Of a stretch of 44,988 nt of DNA, positions 25,379 through 33,612 are shown piece after piece. The number at the start of each line of letters is the position of its first letter. Position 1 is the first letter of the stretch. The stretch covers positions 1 through 44,988 of the forward strand of contig JAJDUJ010000022.1 in the NCBI GenBank assembly GCA_022826705.1, given 5' to 3'. The notes under the pieces were generated by a model. It was not told the DNA's origin, made no database searches, and saw only the letters and a program-made list of their open reading frames with translations. The position numbers were made by a program, and so were the translations under genes. Source of the stretch: Acidimicrobiia bacterium (GTDB taxonomy: Bacteria; Actinomycetota; Acidimicrobiia; Acidimicrobiales; Bin134).

Positions 25379-26599
25379 CTATGGGAGGCGGTCGTCGGGC
25401 AGCGGGTGGCGGAACAGACGAGCCGCGTTCTCGTGGGTGAGCTTGCGGATCACGTCGTCGCTCAAGTGCCCCAGCTTCGACTCCAGAGTGTCCTGGCAAT
25501 TGGGCCATGTGGAGTCGGCGTGGGGGTAGTCGGTCTCCACCATGGTGTGGTCGAGGTTCATCGCGATCACCGCGTCGATTGACGACGGGTCGTTGATGGT
25601 GCAGTAGTAGAAGTTGCGCATCAGCACTTCGTGGGGGCCGATGTCGGTGCCGCCGGGCCACACTCCCCGTCCGTGACCGGAGATCTCAATCTGGTGCTTG
25701 AGCCGGTCGTACATGATGGGCACCCAGCCGCAGCCCCCCTCCGACATGGCGATCTTGATGTTGGGATAGCGCACGGGAATGCCCGACCACACCCAGTCGG
25801 CCGCGGCGGCATAGGCGTGCATTTGGAACATAGTGGCTCCCACCCCAATGGGCGGGCCGCCGGGATCTGTGGGCATGATGTGCCCCGACGACGCCACATG
25901 CAGGCAGATCACGGTGTCGGTCTCCTCGCACGCCTGCCACACCGGCTCCCACCAGTCGCTGTGGATCGAAGGCAAGTCGAGGTTGTGAGGGATCTCGGGC
26001 AAGGTAACCGCCACAAAGCCCCGCTCCGCGTTGCGGCGGATCTCGGCGGCAGCCAGGTCCGCATCCTTGAGCCAGGTAATGCCCATGGGGATGATGCGCT
26101 CTGGGTAGGAGCCCCACCACTCCTCGTAGATCCAGTCGTTGAAGGCTCGGGTGACGGCCAAGCCCAACTCGGGATCGGAGCAGTCGGAGTAGACCCGGCC
26201 ACAAAAGCCGGTGATCTGGCTGGGGAAGCAGATCGACGCCCAGATGCCGCCCAAGTCCATGTCGTGGATCCGGGCCTTGATGTCCCAGGATCCCCGACGC
26301 ATATCGGAGAAGCGGGCCGGCTCCATGGTGAAGTCGTTCCGGTCAGCCCGTCCCACCAGGGCATTCAGGCCGAGCTGGGCGTAGATCTCACCGTCGAACT
26401 CCCAGTGCTGGCCCCCGTCATCGCGCTCGACCACCTTCGGCGCCCGGTCCGCAAAGCGGGCCGGCACCCGGCCCTCGAACAGCCAGGGAGGCTCCACGAG
26501 GTGGTCGTCAACCGAGATGAGCGTGTAGCGGATGCGCTGGGGCTCGGGGTCGGGAAGCAGCAGATCACTGGGCTTCTCGTGGATATCGACGATGGTCAT
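25379..26599 (-). CDS. Amidohydrolase-family (ACMSD-like) protein, copy 3
   Basis: A 406-aa relative of copy 1. Motifs: TLISVDDHLVEPPWLF, TVICLHVASSGH and MVETDYPHADSTWPNC, the metal-ligand set of the amidohydrolase-2 group. A shared block reading AAAEIRRNAERGF here is AAAEVRRNAERGV in copy 1, so the two are paralogues by descent. ATG start at 26599. It is likely to begin the minus-strand catabolic cluster that continues through copy 2, SOD, P450, copy 1 and the 90-aa protein. I see no convincing promoter in the 81-bp gap upstream. Confidence 0.87.
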   Translation of the reverse strand: MTIVDIHEKPSDLLLPDPEPQRIRYTLISVDDHLVEPPWLFEGRVPARFADRAPKVVERDDGGQHWEFDGEIYAQLGLNALVGRADRNDFTMEPARFSDMRRGSWDIKARIHDMDLGGIWASICFPSQITGFCGRVYSDCSDPELGLAVTRAFNDWIYEEWWGSYPERIIPMGITWLKDADLAAAEIRRNAERGFVAVTLPEIPHNLDLPSIHSDWWEPVWQACEETDTVICLHVASSGHIMPTDPGGPPIGVGATMFQMHAYAAAADWVWSGIPVRYPNIKIAMSEGGCGWVPIMYDRLKHQIEISGHGRGVWPGGTDIGPHEVLMRNFYYCTINDPSSIDAVIAMNLDHTMVETDYPHADSTWPNCQDTLESKLGHLSDDVIRKLTHENAARLFRHPLPDDRLP

Positions 26600-26680
26600 G
26601 GTCGAAGCCTACGGTCCTTGAAGCGACCGGCGCTAGAAGCCAGCCCCTCAAAATCCGGATTTCGCGCTGGTGGCCTCGGC

Positions 26681-27061
26681 TCAGTCCAAGCCAGCCGCCC
26701 GGAACGCCCGGCTTAGCAGCGGTGGGATCTCCCCTACCGCAGCCTCCTCCATGTCCTCCTCATCGACTTCCTCCATAGTGGGAAGCCGAAGGGGGCCAGA
26801 AGAGCCCGACGAGTTGGACGCACCGTCGTCGACCAGCACCAGTTCGGGCTCCGTGGCAGGGGAGCGCGAATCTGACAGAGTCCATCCCAGTGGAACGACC
26901 ACTGCATCAGCATGGGCCCGACACAGCGGCACGCCGCCAATGCCACGCTCCTCGTGGATATCCACCAAGTGGGCCGCCAGCTCCCGGGCGCCGATCAACA
27001 GAATCGCCGAAGCACGTTTGCCGCATGAGACACGAGCGCAGAACTTCACCGACATACTCAA
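26681..27061 (-). CDS. DUF3499-family protein (Cys-rich N-terminus)
   Basis: A 126-aa protein typical of Actinomycetota. The N-terminal half resembles DUF3499: KFCARVSCGKRASAILL then DIHEERGIGGVPLCRAH, with Cys8, Cys13, Cys47 and His50 placed like a small zinc ribbon; LVPLGW-type ending follows (VVVPLGWTLSD). The C-terminal half is acidic (EEVDEEDMEEAA) and low in order. Function unknown. An in-frame ATG two codons in is an equal start candidate. In other actinobacteria DUF3499 genes lie near a phosphomannomutase gene, and one is found here 2 kb away. Confidence 0.7.
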   Translation of the reverse strand: MSMSVKFCARVSCGKRASAILLIGARELAAHLVDIHEERGIGGVPLCRAHADAVVVPLGWTLSDSRSPATEPELVLVDDGASNSSGSSGPLRLPTMEEVDEEDMEEAAVGEIPPLLSRAFRAAGLD

Positions 27062-27126
27062 AAATTACCCTCGGAGAAGTCACAAATAACGGATACCCCG
27101 GTTGCACCATCTTGTGGAACCGCAGT

Positions 27127-27197
27127 AGATAGGTTGGGAATGGAATCAGGTAATGGGCGAGCCGATGGAATCCGGAGATAGGTGAAGGAATGGAGTC
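27127..27197 (+). repeat. Imperfect direct repeat spanning the start of the M29-like gene, with a 13-codon upstream frame
   Basis: AGATAGGT-TGGGAATGGAATC (27127-27147) and AGATAGGT-GAAGGAATGGAGTC (27176-27197) are near copies 49 bp apart; the second contains the gene's ATG at 27190. The first copy contains an ATG (27140) that opens 13 codons and stops at 27179-27181, nine bases before the real start. This looks like a small local duplication of the start region, possibly with a leader frame. Confidence 0.45.
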
Positions 27198-28194
27198 GGA
27201 TGCTGTTGATCGGCGTGCGGTAGAGGTTGTGGCCCGCCAATTGGAGCTATGCCGGGCTGCCCCGGGCCGCCCCGCAATTGTGCTGGCCGATGGAGACACC
27301 GATCCGGTCCTTCTGAATGCCGTTGTCCATGCCCTCGGCAAAATCGGAGCTCTCCCGAGGACCGTCTTGACCGACGACCAACCAATGGGCGGAATGGATG
27401 CTGATCTGACTCCGCCCGATATCGTCGTCAGCCTCCTCAATTCCCACTCAGACGCGGTGGACACTCACGTCCCCCCAAACTGCCGGGTGTTGTCGGTGGT
27501 GGCCCACAACACCGGCGAGCTGCGAGGAATGGTGCCCCACGTCGGCTTGAGCCGCCGGGTAAAACGGGGCTTGGAGCTTCTTGAAACCGGACAGCAGCTG
27601 CACGTGGGCGACGACCGTGGCACGAACTTGCAAGTGGGCCTCAAGGGCGCACGCCGGTGGATGCATGACGGGATGGCGACGACGCCGGGCAAGGTTGCCG
27701 AGTGGCCTCGGGGGATGATCGGGACGGCTCCGGCGCCGGGAACTGCCAAGGGCACAGTGGTGATGTCTCCGGGCGATATATGGCTCCCGATGGGGTGGTA
27801 CGCCCGATCGTCGGTGGTGCTGACATTCGAAGGAGGCCGGATGGTGAGCATCGAGGGTCCGCAGAGCGAGACCGATGCCATCCGAGCCCATCTGGCCTCG
27901 GTGGGCACTCCTTCGGCCTACCGACTCGATGCTGTGGAGATCGGTCTTTTGTGGGTCGACAGCCCTCGGCCACCGGGGCTGTTCGAACCGGGCTTGGCTG
28001 AGTCCTTCGGGGTTGCCGACCGCTATGGCCATGTGGTGATCGCGACGGGCGACTACCCCACTGTGGGCATCGCCTGCTGCTTGAGGAGCGCGACGGTGGC
28101 GGTCGACGAGGTGGCCGCTGTCCGCTCTGGCCAGCCCCAAAGCGAGCTCGCCCCCGACATCTACGAGCAGGCCGCCCACCGCTTCCCGTTGTAG
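27190..28194 (+). CDS. M29 aminopeptidase-like / 2,5-dihydroxypyridine dioxygenase-like protein
   Basis: A 334-aa protein with the look of the aminopeptidase T/NicX superfamily. The central block GTNLQVGLKGARRWMHDG then PGKVAEWPRG and GTAKGTVVMSPGD (about residues 135-195) is like the GTDL..L.G...DDG..PG...NLPAGE core of M29 peptidases and of the iron dioxygenases that open pyridine rings. The metal-ligand residues differ enough that I cannot choose between peptidase, dioxygenase or an inactive relative. It overlaps the next gene by one base (TAGTG), suggesting a two-gene operon with the aldo/keto reductase. Confidence 0.55.
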   Translation: MESDAVDRRAVEVVARQLELCRAAPGRPAIVLADGDTDPVLLNAVVHALGKIGALPRTVLTDDQPMGGMDADLTPPDIVVSLLNSHSDAVDTHVPPNCRVLSVVAHNTGELRGMVPHVGLSRRVKRGLELLETGQQLHVGDDRGTNLQVGLKGARRWMHDGMATTPGKVAEWPRGMIGTAPAPGTAKGTVVMSPGDIWLPMGWYARSSVVLTFEGGRMVSIEGPQSETDAIRAHLASVGTPSAYRLDAVEIGLLWVDSPRPPGLFEPGLAESFGVADRYGHVVIATGDYPTVGIACCLRSATVAVDEVAAVRSGQPQSELAPDIYEQAAHRFPL

Positions 28195-29138
28195 TGTCCG
28201 AGCGCATGGAGATGCGCAGCATTGGGAACTTGTCGGTTTCGGTAATCGGGCTAGGGTGCAACAACTTCGGCATGACCATCGACGCCGACGCCAGCCAGAC
28301 CGTGGTGGATGCGGCGATTGACGCCGGGATCAACTACTTCGACACCGCCGACCTGTACGGCCGGGGCAAGTCTGAGGAGTTCTTGGGTGCTGCGCTGGGC
28401 AGCCGGCGCGACCAAGTGATCGTCGCCACCAAGTTCGGGCACCCCGGTGCCCTGCCCGAGGGGCAGAAGGGCGGCGACCCAGCCTGGATTCGCCAAGCGG
28501 TCGAAGCCAGCCTCACCCGGCTCAACACCGACCGCATCGACCACTACCAGCTCCACATGCCCGACACCGAGACCCCTCAGGCCGAGACGCTGGGAGCACT
28601 TCAGGAGCTGGTCGACGAGGGGAAGGTGCTGGAGACCGGATGCTCCAACTTCAGCGCTGAACAAATCGACGAGGCCGCCGGGGCCGCGGCGGAGGTTGAA
28701 GCGGGGAACTATGCCAGCGTTCAAAACCACTATTCGGTGCTTACCCGCAATGTGGAGGATGAGGGAGTGATCGATGCCTGTGAGCGCACTGGCATGACGG
28801 TGGTTCCCTACTTCCCCCTGGAGTCTGGATTGCTCACCGGCAAGTACTCGGGGATGACGCCTCCTGAGGGTGCCCGCCTGTCGATGTGGAAGGGCGAGAT
28901 GCGGGACATGTTCTTGAGCGAGGACAACCTGGCCGCGGTCGACCGGCTCACCAGCTATGCCACAGACCAGGGCCACAGCATCTTGGAACTGGCCATCGGC
29001 TGGCTGGCCTCCAATCCGGCAGTGGCCACCGTGATCTGCGGCGCCACCAAGCCCTCCCAGGTGGCCTCCAATGTGGCCGCAGCAAGCTGGACCATGAGTC
29101 CTGCCCAGCGGTCCGAGATCGCTGGGTTGGCTTCATAG
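28194..29138 (+). CDS. Aldo/keto reductase, copy 1
   Basis: NADPH-dependent oxidoreductase with a TIM-barrel fold, 314 aa. The catalytic tetrad is complete: Asp50 and Tyr55 (YFDTADLYG), Lys80 (VATKFG) and His121 (YQLHMPD). Cofactor-binding segments near the C-terminus read SNPAVATVICGATKPSQV. The GTG start at 28194 uses the last base of the previous stop; an ATG four codons later (MEMRSIG) is also possible. It converges with the mutase gene and overlaps its end by 6 bp. Confidence 0.9.
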   Translation: MSERMEMRSIGNLSVSVIGLGCNNFGMTIDADASQTVVDAAIDAGINYFDTADLYGRGKSEEFLGAALGSRRDQVIVATKFGHPGALPEGQKGGDPAWIRQAVEASLTRLNTDRIDHYQLHMPDTETPQAETLGALQELVDEGKVLETGCSNFSAEQIDEAAGAAAEVEAGNYASVQNHYSVLTRNVEDEGVIDACERTGMTVVPYFPLESGLLTGKYSGMTPPEGARLSMWKGEMRDMFLSEDNLAAVDRLTSYATDQGHSILELAIGWLASNPAVATVICGATKPSQVASNVAAASWTMSPAQRSEIAGLAS

Positions 29139-30755
29139 TCCGAGAATCAACTCTCGAACCGCTTCGCTCAAGGTTAGGAGGGGGTCGGGGAACTGAACGT
29201 CTCCTACTACCTCGATATAGCCCTTGATCTGGGGTTCGGTGCCGCTGGGGCGCAGGGACACGCGGCTTCCGTCGTCTAGGTCGAACCGGAGCACGTCGGC
29301 ATTGGGCAGCCCCTCCACTCCGTCTCGATAGTCGGTGGTCAGAACCACCTCGGTGTCGCCGAACCGGTCGGGCCGAGCGATTCGGATCGCGTCCATGATC
29401 TCTGATCCGGTGCGGCTACCCAGATTCACGCTGACCTGATCAGTGCGGTGGAGGCCGAACTCGTCCATCAGCTCGGCCAGCCGTTCGATGGGGGTTCGGC
29501 CGTCTTCCATCACCAGTGCTCGGCACAGGGCCACGAACTGTACTGCTGCGCTAATGCCGTCTTTGTCTCTCACGGCGTCGTTGCAGGCGAAGCCCAGCGC
29601 CTCTTCGTAGCCGAACACCAGCTTCCAGGATCGTCCGTCGTCACGGGGCGCAAGATCGTCGGCGGCCCTGGAGATCCATTTGAACCCGGTCAGGGTCTCT
29701 ATATGGGTGGCCCCCCGGGCTTCAGCGATGCGGCCTACCAACCGGCCGGAAACGATGCTGTTGGCCACCACTCGCTCGGTGCCGCCAGGGGTGGTCTCCA
29801 GCATCCAGTCGCATAGGAGGGCGCCGATCTCGTCCCCGGTCAGAATGCGCCATTCGTTGTCGTAGGCCCATACCGCGGCGGCCAGCCGGTCGGCATCGGG
29901 GTCAGAGGCCAACGCCAAAGGCGTGTCGATCTGATCAGCTCGGCGAATCACCTTGGCCAATGTGTCGTGGTTCTCAGGGTTGGGCGAGACCACGTTGCTG
30001 AATAGCGGGTCGGGCTCGGCCTCGTCCTCCACCACGTAGGGGCGCCCATTGTTTATTTGTTCTAGGGCTCGACTGAGTAGGGGCAGGCCGACGCCTTGGA
30101 GCGGGGTGTAGGCCAGCGGATGAAACGGCCCGCGGATAGCCACATTCGCCAAGATCGCGGTCATGTATTCGGCGCTGACGTCGACTTTCTCCGGCGATGC
30201 CAGCGGCAAGTCCAGAGGAGGCAGCGGCTGAGAGGCGATGGCTGCTTCAATGGCCTGGTCGTGAGGTGGAATGATTTGGGCACCATCGTTCAGGTACACC
30301 TTGATGCCGTTGTCACCGGCCGGGTTGTGGCTGGCGGTGACCATCACGCCAGCGTCGGCCCCAAAATGGGTGACCGCGAAGGCCAGCACCGGAGTGGGCG
30401 ATTTCGGGGGCAGCATCATGGGGTGGCAACCGGCTGCCGCAAGCATCGAGGCCACGTCTTGCGCGAACACATCGGAGTTTTGGCGGGCGTCGAAGCCGAT
30501 CACCACCTTGGCCCCCGGGCCTACGTGGGTGGCCAATGCTGCTGCGGTCTGGCGCACCACCACTTGGTTCATGCGATTGGGGCCGGCGCCCATTGGGCCT
30601 CGGATGCCGGCCGTGCCGAACCGGAGCCGGTCACCGAAGCGGTCGTCGATCCCAGCCTGGTCACCCGAGTCGATCAACTGCTGTAACTCGGCTCGGGTAA
30701 CCGGATCGGGGTCCGCAGCCAGCCACTCCTCGGGGGTGGGGGCCTTAGGGCTCAC
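29133..30755 (-). CDS. Phosphohexo-/phosphopentomutase (PGM2-type alpha-D-phosphohexomutase family)
   Basis: Moves a phosphate between C1 and C6 (hexoses) or C5 (pentoses). 540 aa from the GTG at 30755, which overlaps the PNP stop as GTGA. The catalytic serine is in VTASHNP (Ser142), the metal loop is SDPDADR (284-290), the sugar loop is FGYEEALGF, and the phosphate loop is RPSGTEP. The N-terminus, FGTAGIRGPMGAGPNRMN, resembles the PGM2 branch rather than short ManB proteins. Being coupled to PNP, which releases ribose 1-phosphate, a phosphopentomutase role is attractive. The frame stays open to 31247 only as a shadow of PNP. Family certain, substrate inferred. Confidence 0.9.
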   Translation of the reverse strand: MSPKAPTPEEWLAADPDPVTRAELQQLIDSGDQAGIDDRFGDRLRFGTAGIRGPMGAGPNRMNQVVVRQTAAALATHVGPGAKVVIGFDARQNSDVFAQDVASMLAAAGCHPMMLPPKSPTPVLAFAVTHFGADAGVMVTASHNPAGDNGIKVYLNDGAQIIPPHDQAIEAAIASQPLPPLDLPLASPEKVDVSAEYMTAILANVAIRGPFHPLAYTPLQGVGLPLLSRALEQINNGRPYVVEDEAEPDPLFSNVVSPNPENHDTLAKVIRRADQIDTPLALASDPDADRLAAAVWAYDNEWRILTGDEIGALLCDWMLETTPGGTERVVANSIVSGRLVGRIAEARGATHIETLTGFKWISRAADDLAPRDDGRSWKLVFGYEEALGFACNDAVRDKDGISAAVQFVALCRALVMEDGRTPIERLAELMDEFGLHRTDQVSVNLGSRTGSEIMDAIRIARPDRFGDTEVVLTTDYRDGVEGLPNADVLRFDLDDGSRVSLRPSGTEPQIKGYIEVVGDVQFPDPLLTLSEAVRELILGL

Positions 30756-31561
30756 AGCACTCTGATCACGGTGCTCAGCACGTCGGTAACCCGGCCCTGA
30801 GCGGCCTGGCCGGCGTCCAGCACTTCTTGGTGGTCGAGTGCCTCCCCCATGCCAGCGGCCGCGTTGGTAACCAACGACACCCCGGCCACCTCGGCCCCGA
30901 GATGGCGGACGGCGATGGCCTCCAGCACGGTGGACATGCCCACCAGGTCGGCGCCCATTCGGGCCAGCATGGTGATCTCCGCCGGGGTCTCGAAGTGCGG
31001 CCCCACCAACCCGGCGTACACCCCCTCGCCTATCGATGGGTCGATCTGACGCATGGCCTCGCGAATACGGGACGAATAAAGATCGGTCAGATCGGTGAAA
31101 CGGATGGCGTAGCCCTCGGGCGGGGCCGGGCCGAACAGCGGGGACTGGCCCGTGAGATTGATGTGGTCGCTGATCAGCACCGGCTGGCCCACTCCGAAAG
31201 CGGGGTTCATGCAACCCGCGGCGTTGGTGAGCACCACCGTGGAGCAACCCGCCGCCACCGCGGCCCGCACACCGTGGACCACGTCGGCCGGAGGATGGCC
31301 CTCGTAGAGATGAACTCGTCCGGCCATCACCAGCACCCGCCGGCCCTCCACGCTCACCGTGCTAAGGGTCCCGCCATGGCCGGGCACCGAAGGCGGGTGG
31401 AACCCGGTGACGCTCTCCGCGGCCACCTCGGCTTCTACCGTGCCCAGGTCGCGGGCCACCTCCGCCCAACCCGAACCCAGCACCACGGCAGCGTCAAAGC
31501 TACCGCCCAACCGCTCGACCAGCTCGGCTCCGGCCTGCTCGGCCCGTTCGAATGGGTTCAT
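30752..31561 (-). CDS. Purine nucleoside phosphorylase
   Basis: Cleaves purine nucleosides with phosphate to base plus (deoxy)ribose 1-phosphate. 269 aa, the normal length of the trimeric low-molecular-weight type. Motifs: VVLGSGW (phosphate site), VPGHGGTLS, RVHLYEGHP, VLTNAAGCMNP, GPHFETPAEI and STVLEAIAVRHLG, with Asn in SLVTNAAAGM that pairs with the purine ring. The GTGA overlap with the mutase suggests direct hand-over of sugar 1-phosphate. An adenosine kinase-like gene lies upstream on the same strand, completing a salvage set. Confidence 0.93.
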   Translation of the reverse strand: MNPFERAEQAGAELVERLGGSFDAAVVLGSGWAEVARDLGTVEAEVAAESVTGFHPPSVPGHGGTLSTVSVEGRRVLVMAGRVHLYEGHPPADVVHGVRAAVAAGCSTVVLTNAAGCMNPAFGVGQPVLISDHINLTGQSPLFGPAPPEGYAIRFTDLTDLYSSRIREAMRQIDPSIGEGVYAGLVGPHFETPAEITMLARMGADLVGMSTVLEAIAVRHLGAEVAGVSLVTNAAAGMGEALDHQEVLDAGQAAQGRVTDVLSTVIRVL

Positions 31562-31615
31562 ACCCCGATGGTAGAAGGCATTGATGACACATCCCGCACC
31601 GCGTTCGGTGGGGAG

Positions 31616-32596
31616 CTACTGGGCCAAATGGGCCAGCGAGCCAGAGGGGCGGGCGCCGAACTGGCTGATGGTCGCGGTGGCGGCCATCGAGCCCAACCAC
31701 CCGCACTGGGCTAGTTCCATCCCCCGGGTCCAGCCGTAGAGGAAACCAGAGGCGTACAGGTCGCCAGCCCCGGTGGTGTCCACCACTTCAGCCGCCGGTG
31801 CGGCCGGCACCTCGATGATCTCGGTGGGAGTGACCAGTACCGATCCCCGCTCGCTCCGGGTGAGCGCGGCCACTTGGCACCTTCCCTGCACCGCGGCCAC
31901 CGCAGCCTCGAAGTCATCCCCGGTCTCATACAGCGTGCAGATCTCGTGCTCGTTGCCGAACAGCAGGTCGATGGGGCCGTCCACCAAGTCGAGCCACTCT
32001 TGGTGGTGGCGCTCCACGCAGAAGCTGTCCGACAGCGTGAACGAGATTGTCCCCCCGCCAGCCGAGCAGATGGAGATGGCCTTGCGGATGGCCTCCTTGG
32101 TGATGGCCACGTCCCAGATGTAGCCCTCGCAGTACAGCACCTGTGCTGCCCCCACCAGCTCGGGATCGATGTCGTCGGGGTGCAGTTCGGTGCTGGCCCC
32201 CAGGTAGGTGTTCATGGTGCGGGCCGCGTCGGGGGTCACGATGATGAGACAACGGGCGGTGGGCGGCCCGGCAGTGGCCGGGGCTACTTCGAAGCGCACT
32301 CCCAGCGCCCCTATGTCGTGGGCGAACACCTCGCCGAGCTGGTCGTCGCGCACCTTGCCGATGTAGCCCACCTGTCCGCCGAACGAGGCCACCCCGGCCA
32401 CCGTGTTGGCCGCCGACCCCCCCGATGTCTCGATGGCCGGCGCCATGGCTCCGTAAAGCTCTTCGGCCCGCTCGGCATCGATCAGCGTCATCGCCCCCTT
32501 CACCAGTCCATAGGCGTCGATGAACTCGTGATCCTCGGTGCTGATCACATCAACAATGGCGTTCCCGATCCCCACCACGTCCAACGCCTCACTCAT
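31616..32596 (-). CDS. PfkB-family nucleoside/sugar kinase (adenosine kinase-like)
   Basis: Ribokinase-fold kinase of 326 aa. The substrate-lid motif is ETSGGSAANTVAG (56-68), and the ATP/anion-hole motif is DTTGAGD (273-279) with catalytic Asp279. The opening VVGIGNAIVDVI and GGSAANT resemble bacterial adenosine kinases of the PfkB family, and neighbouring PNP supports nucleoside salvage. Other PfkB substrates (ribose, fructose) remain possible. ATG start at 32596 follows AKR copy 2 on the same strand after a 47-bp gap. Confidence 0.88.
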   Translation of the reverse strand: MSEALDVVGIGNAIVDVISTEDHEFIDAYGLVKGAMTLIDAERAEELYGAMAPAIETSGGSAANTVAGVASFGGQVGYIGKVRDDQLGEVFAHDIGALGVRFEVAPATAGPPTARCLIIVTPDAARTMNTYLGASTELHPDDIDPELVGAAQVLYCEGYIWDVAITKEAIRKAISICSAGGGTISFTLSDSFCVERHHQEWLDLVDGPIDLLFGNEHEICTLYETGDDFEAAVAAVQGRCQVAALTRSERGSVLVTPTEIIEVPAAPAAEVVDTTGAGDLYASGFLYGWTRGMELAQCGWLGSMAATATISQFGARPSGSLAHLAQ

Positions 32597-32643
32597 AGCG
32601 AACCGAGGCTACCGATCACCCTGCTGAGAGGACCACCGCAGAG

Positions 32644-33612
32644 CTAACCGGAGAAGATGTAGGCGACCTCGTCGGCAGTCAGCTCCGCCCGCTCTGCGGC
32701 GGTGCTCTGCTCAACTTCCTCCACCGAGGCGTTGCCCACGATCACCAGCGGCTCGAAGTCGGCGCGCAGCGCCCAGGCCAGCGCCACCTGGCTCAGGCTC
32801 AACCCGTGCCGGCGGCCCACCTCGGCGGCCCGCTCCCGCCGCGCCCAGTTGACCTCGTTGAGATAGCACCGGGCGGTGTCGGCCAGATGCCCCTCGGTAG
32901 CCGCCTCCAGCTCGGCGCGGCCGATCCGCTCGCTCAGAAAACCCCCCGCCAGCGGCGACCAGGCAACGACCTTCACCCCCCGTTCCTGGTGCCAGGCACG
33001 GTCGGCCGCCCGGTGGGCGCCGGTAAGCGTGACCACGTCGTCCCACGGCTCGTCGAGCTGGTCGACGAGGCTCCAGTGGGCGCTGTTAGCCACCGGTCCC
33101 CTCAGATCGTGGGCATCGGCGTACTCCACAACCGCCTCAACCCGGGCCGTCGTCCAATTCGACACCCCCCACGCTCCAATGTGGCCCCGGTCGATGGCGG
33201 CGTTGACCGCCTCCACCAGAATGCCGATATCCACGGCGGGATCATCCCGATGGAACATCCACAGATCGAGCTGGTCGACGCCGATCTGGCGCCGCGACAG
33301 CTCCATGTCCTCGGCTATGGCCTCGGGGGTCACCCGGGGGCTCCAGTGGGGAGGTTCGGGATGGCACCCCTTGGCGAAGAAGACGATGCCGTCCCGACCG
33401 CCCCGGTGGCGGACCCAGCGGCCGAGGATGGCGTCCACCCCGTCGTCGCCGAAGGCGTAGTTGACTGCGGTGTCGAAGGTATTGATCCCCGCTTCGACCG
33501 CAGCATCAAGCATGGCGAAGCGGGCCGGGTCGTCTTGGGTGAACAGGCCGATGGCGCCTTGCACCACACGGCTGACCGGGGTGGCCACTCCAGGAAACTC
33601 CATGTACTCCAT
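32644..33612 (-). CDS. Aldo/keto reductase, copy 2
   Basis: 322-aa aldo/keto reductase. Tetrad: Asp47 and Tyr52 (TFDTAVNYAFGD), Lys81 (FFAKGCHP) and His121 (WMFHRDD). Not close to copy 1: the sequence between and after these motifs differs throughout. Its ATG shares a base with the oxidoreductase stop upstream (TAATG), so the two form an operon. The likely substrate is a sugar-derived carbonyl, judged only from the Gfo/Idh/MocA partner. Confidence 0.9.
   Translation of the reverse strand: MEYMEFPGVATPVSRVVQGAIGLFTQDDPARFAMLDAAVEAGINTFDTAVNYAFGDDGVDAILGRWVRHRGGRDGIVFFAKGCHPEPPHWSPRVTPEAIAEDMELSRRQIGVDQLDLWMFHRDDPAVDIGILVEAVNAAIDRGHIGAWGVSNWTTARVEAVVEYADAHDLRGPVANSAHWSLVDQLDEPWDDVVTLTGAHRAADRAWHQERGVKVVAWSPLAGGFLSERIGRAELEAATEGHLADTARCYLNEVNWARRERAAEVGRRHGLSLSQVALAWALRADFEPLVIVGNASVEEVEQSTAAERAELTADEVAYIFSG

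Noticed and set aside
30756..31247. N-terminal extension of the mutase to a 704-aa protein
   Set aside because: This part is a shadow of the purine nucleoside phosphorylase; the GTG at 30755 gives the normal family length.
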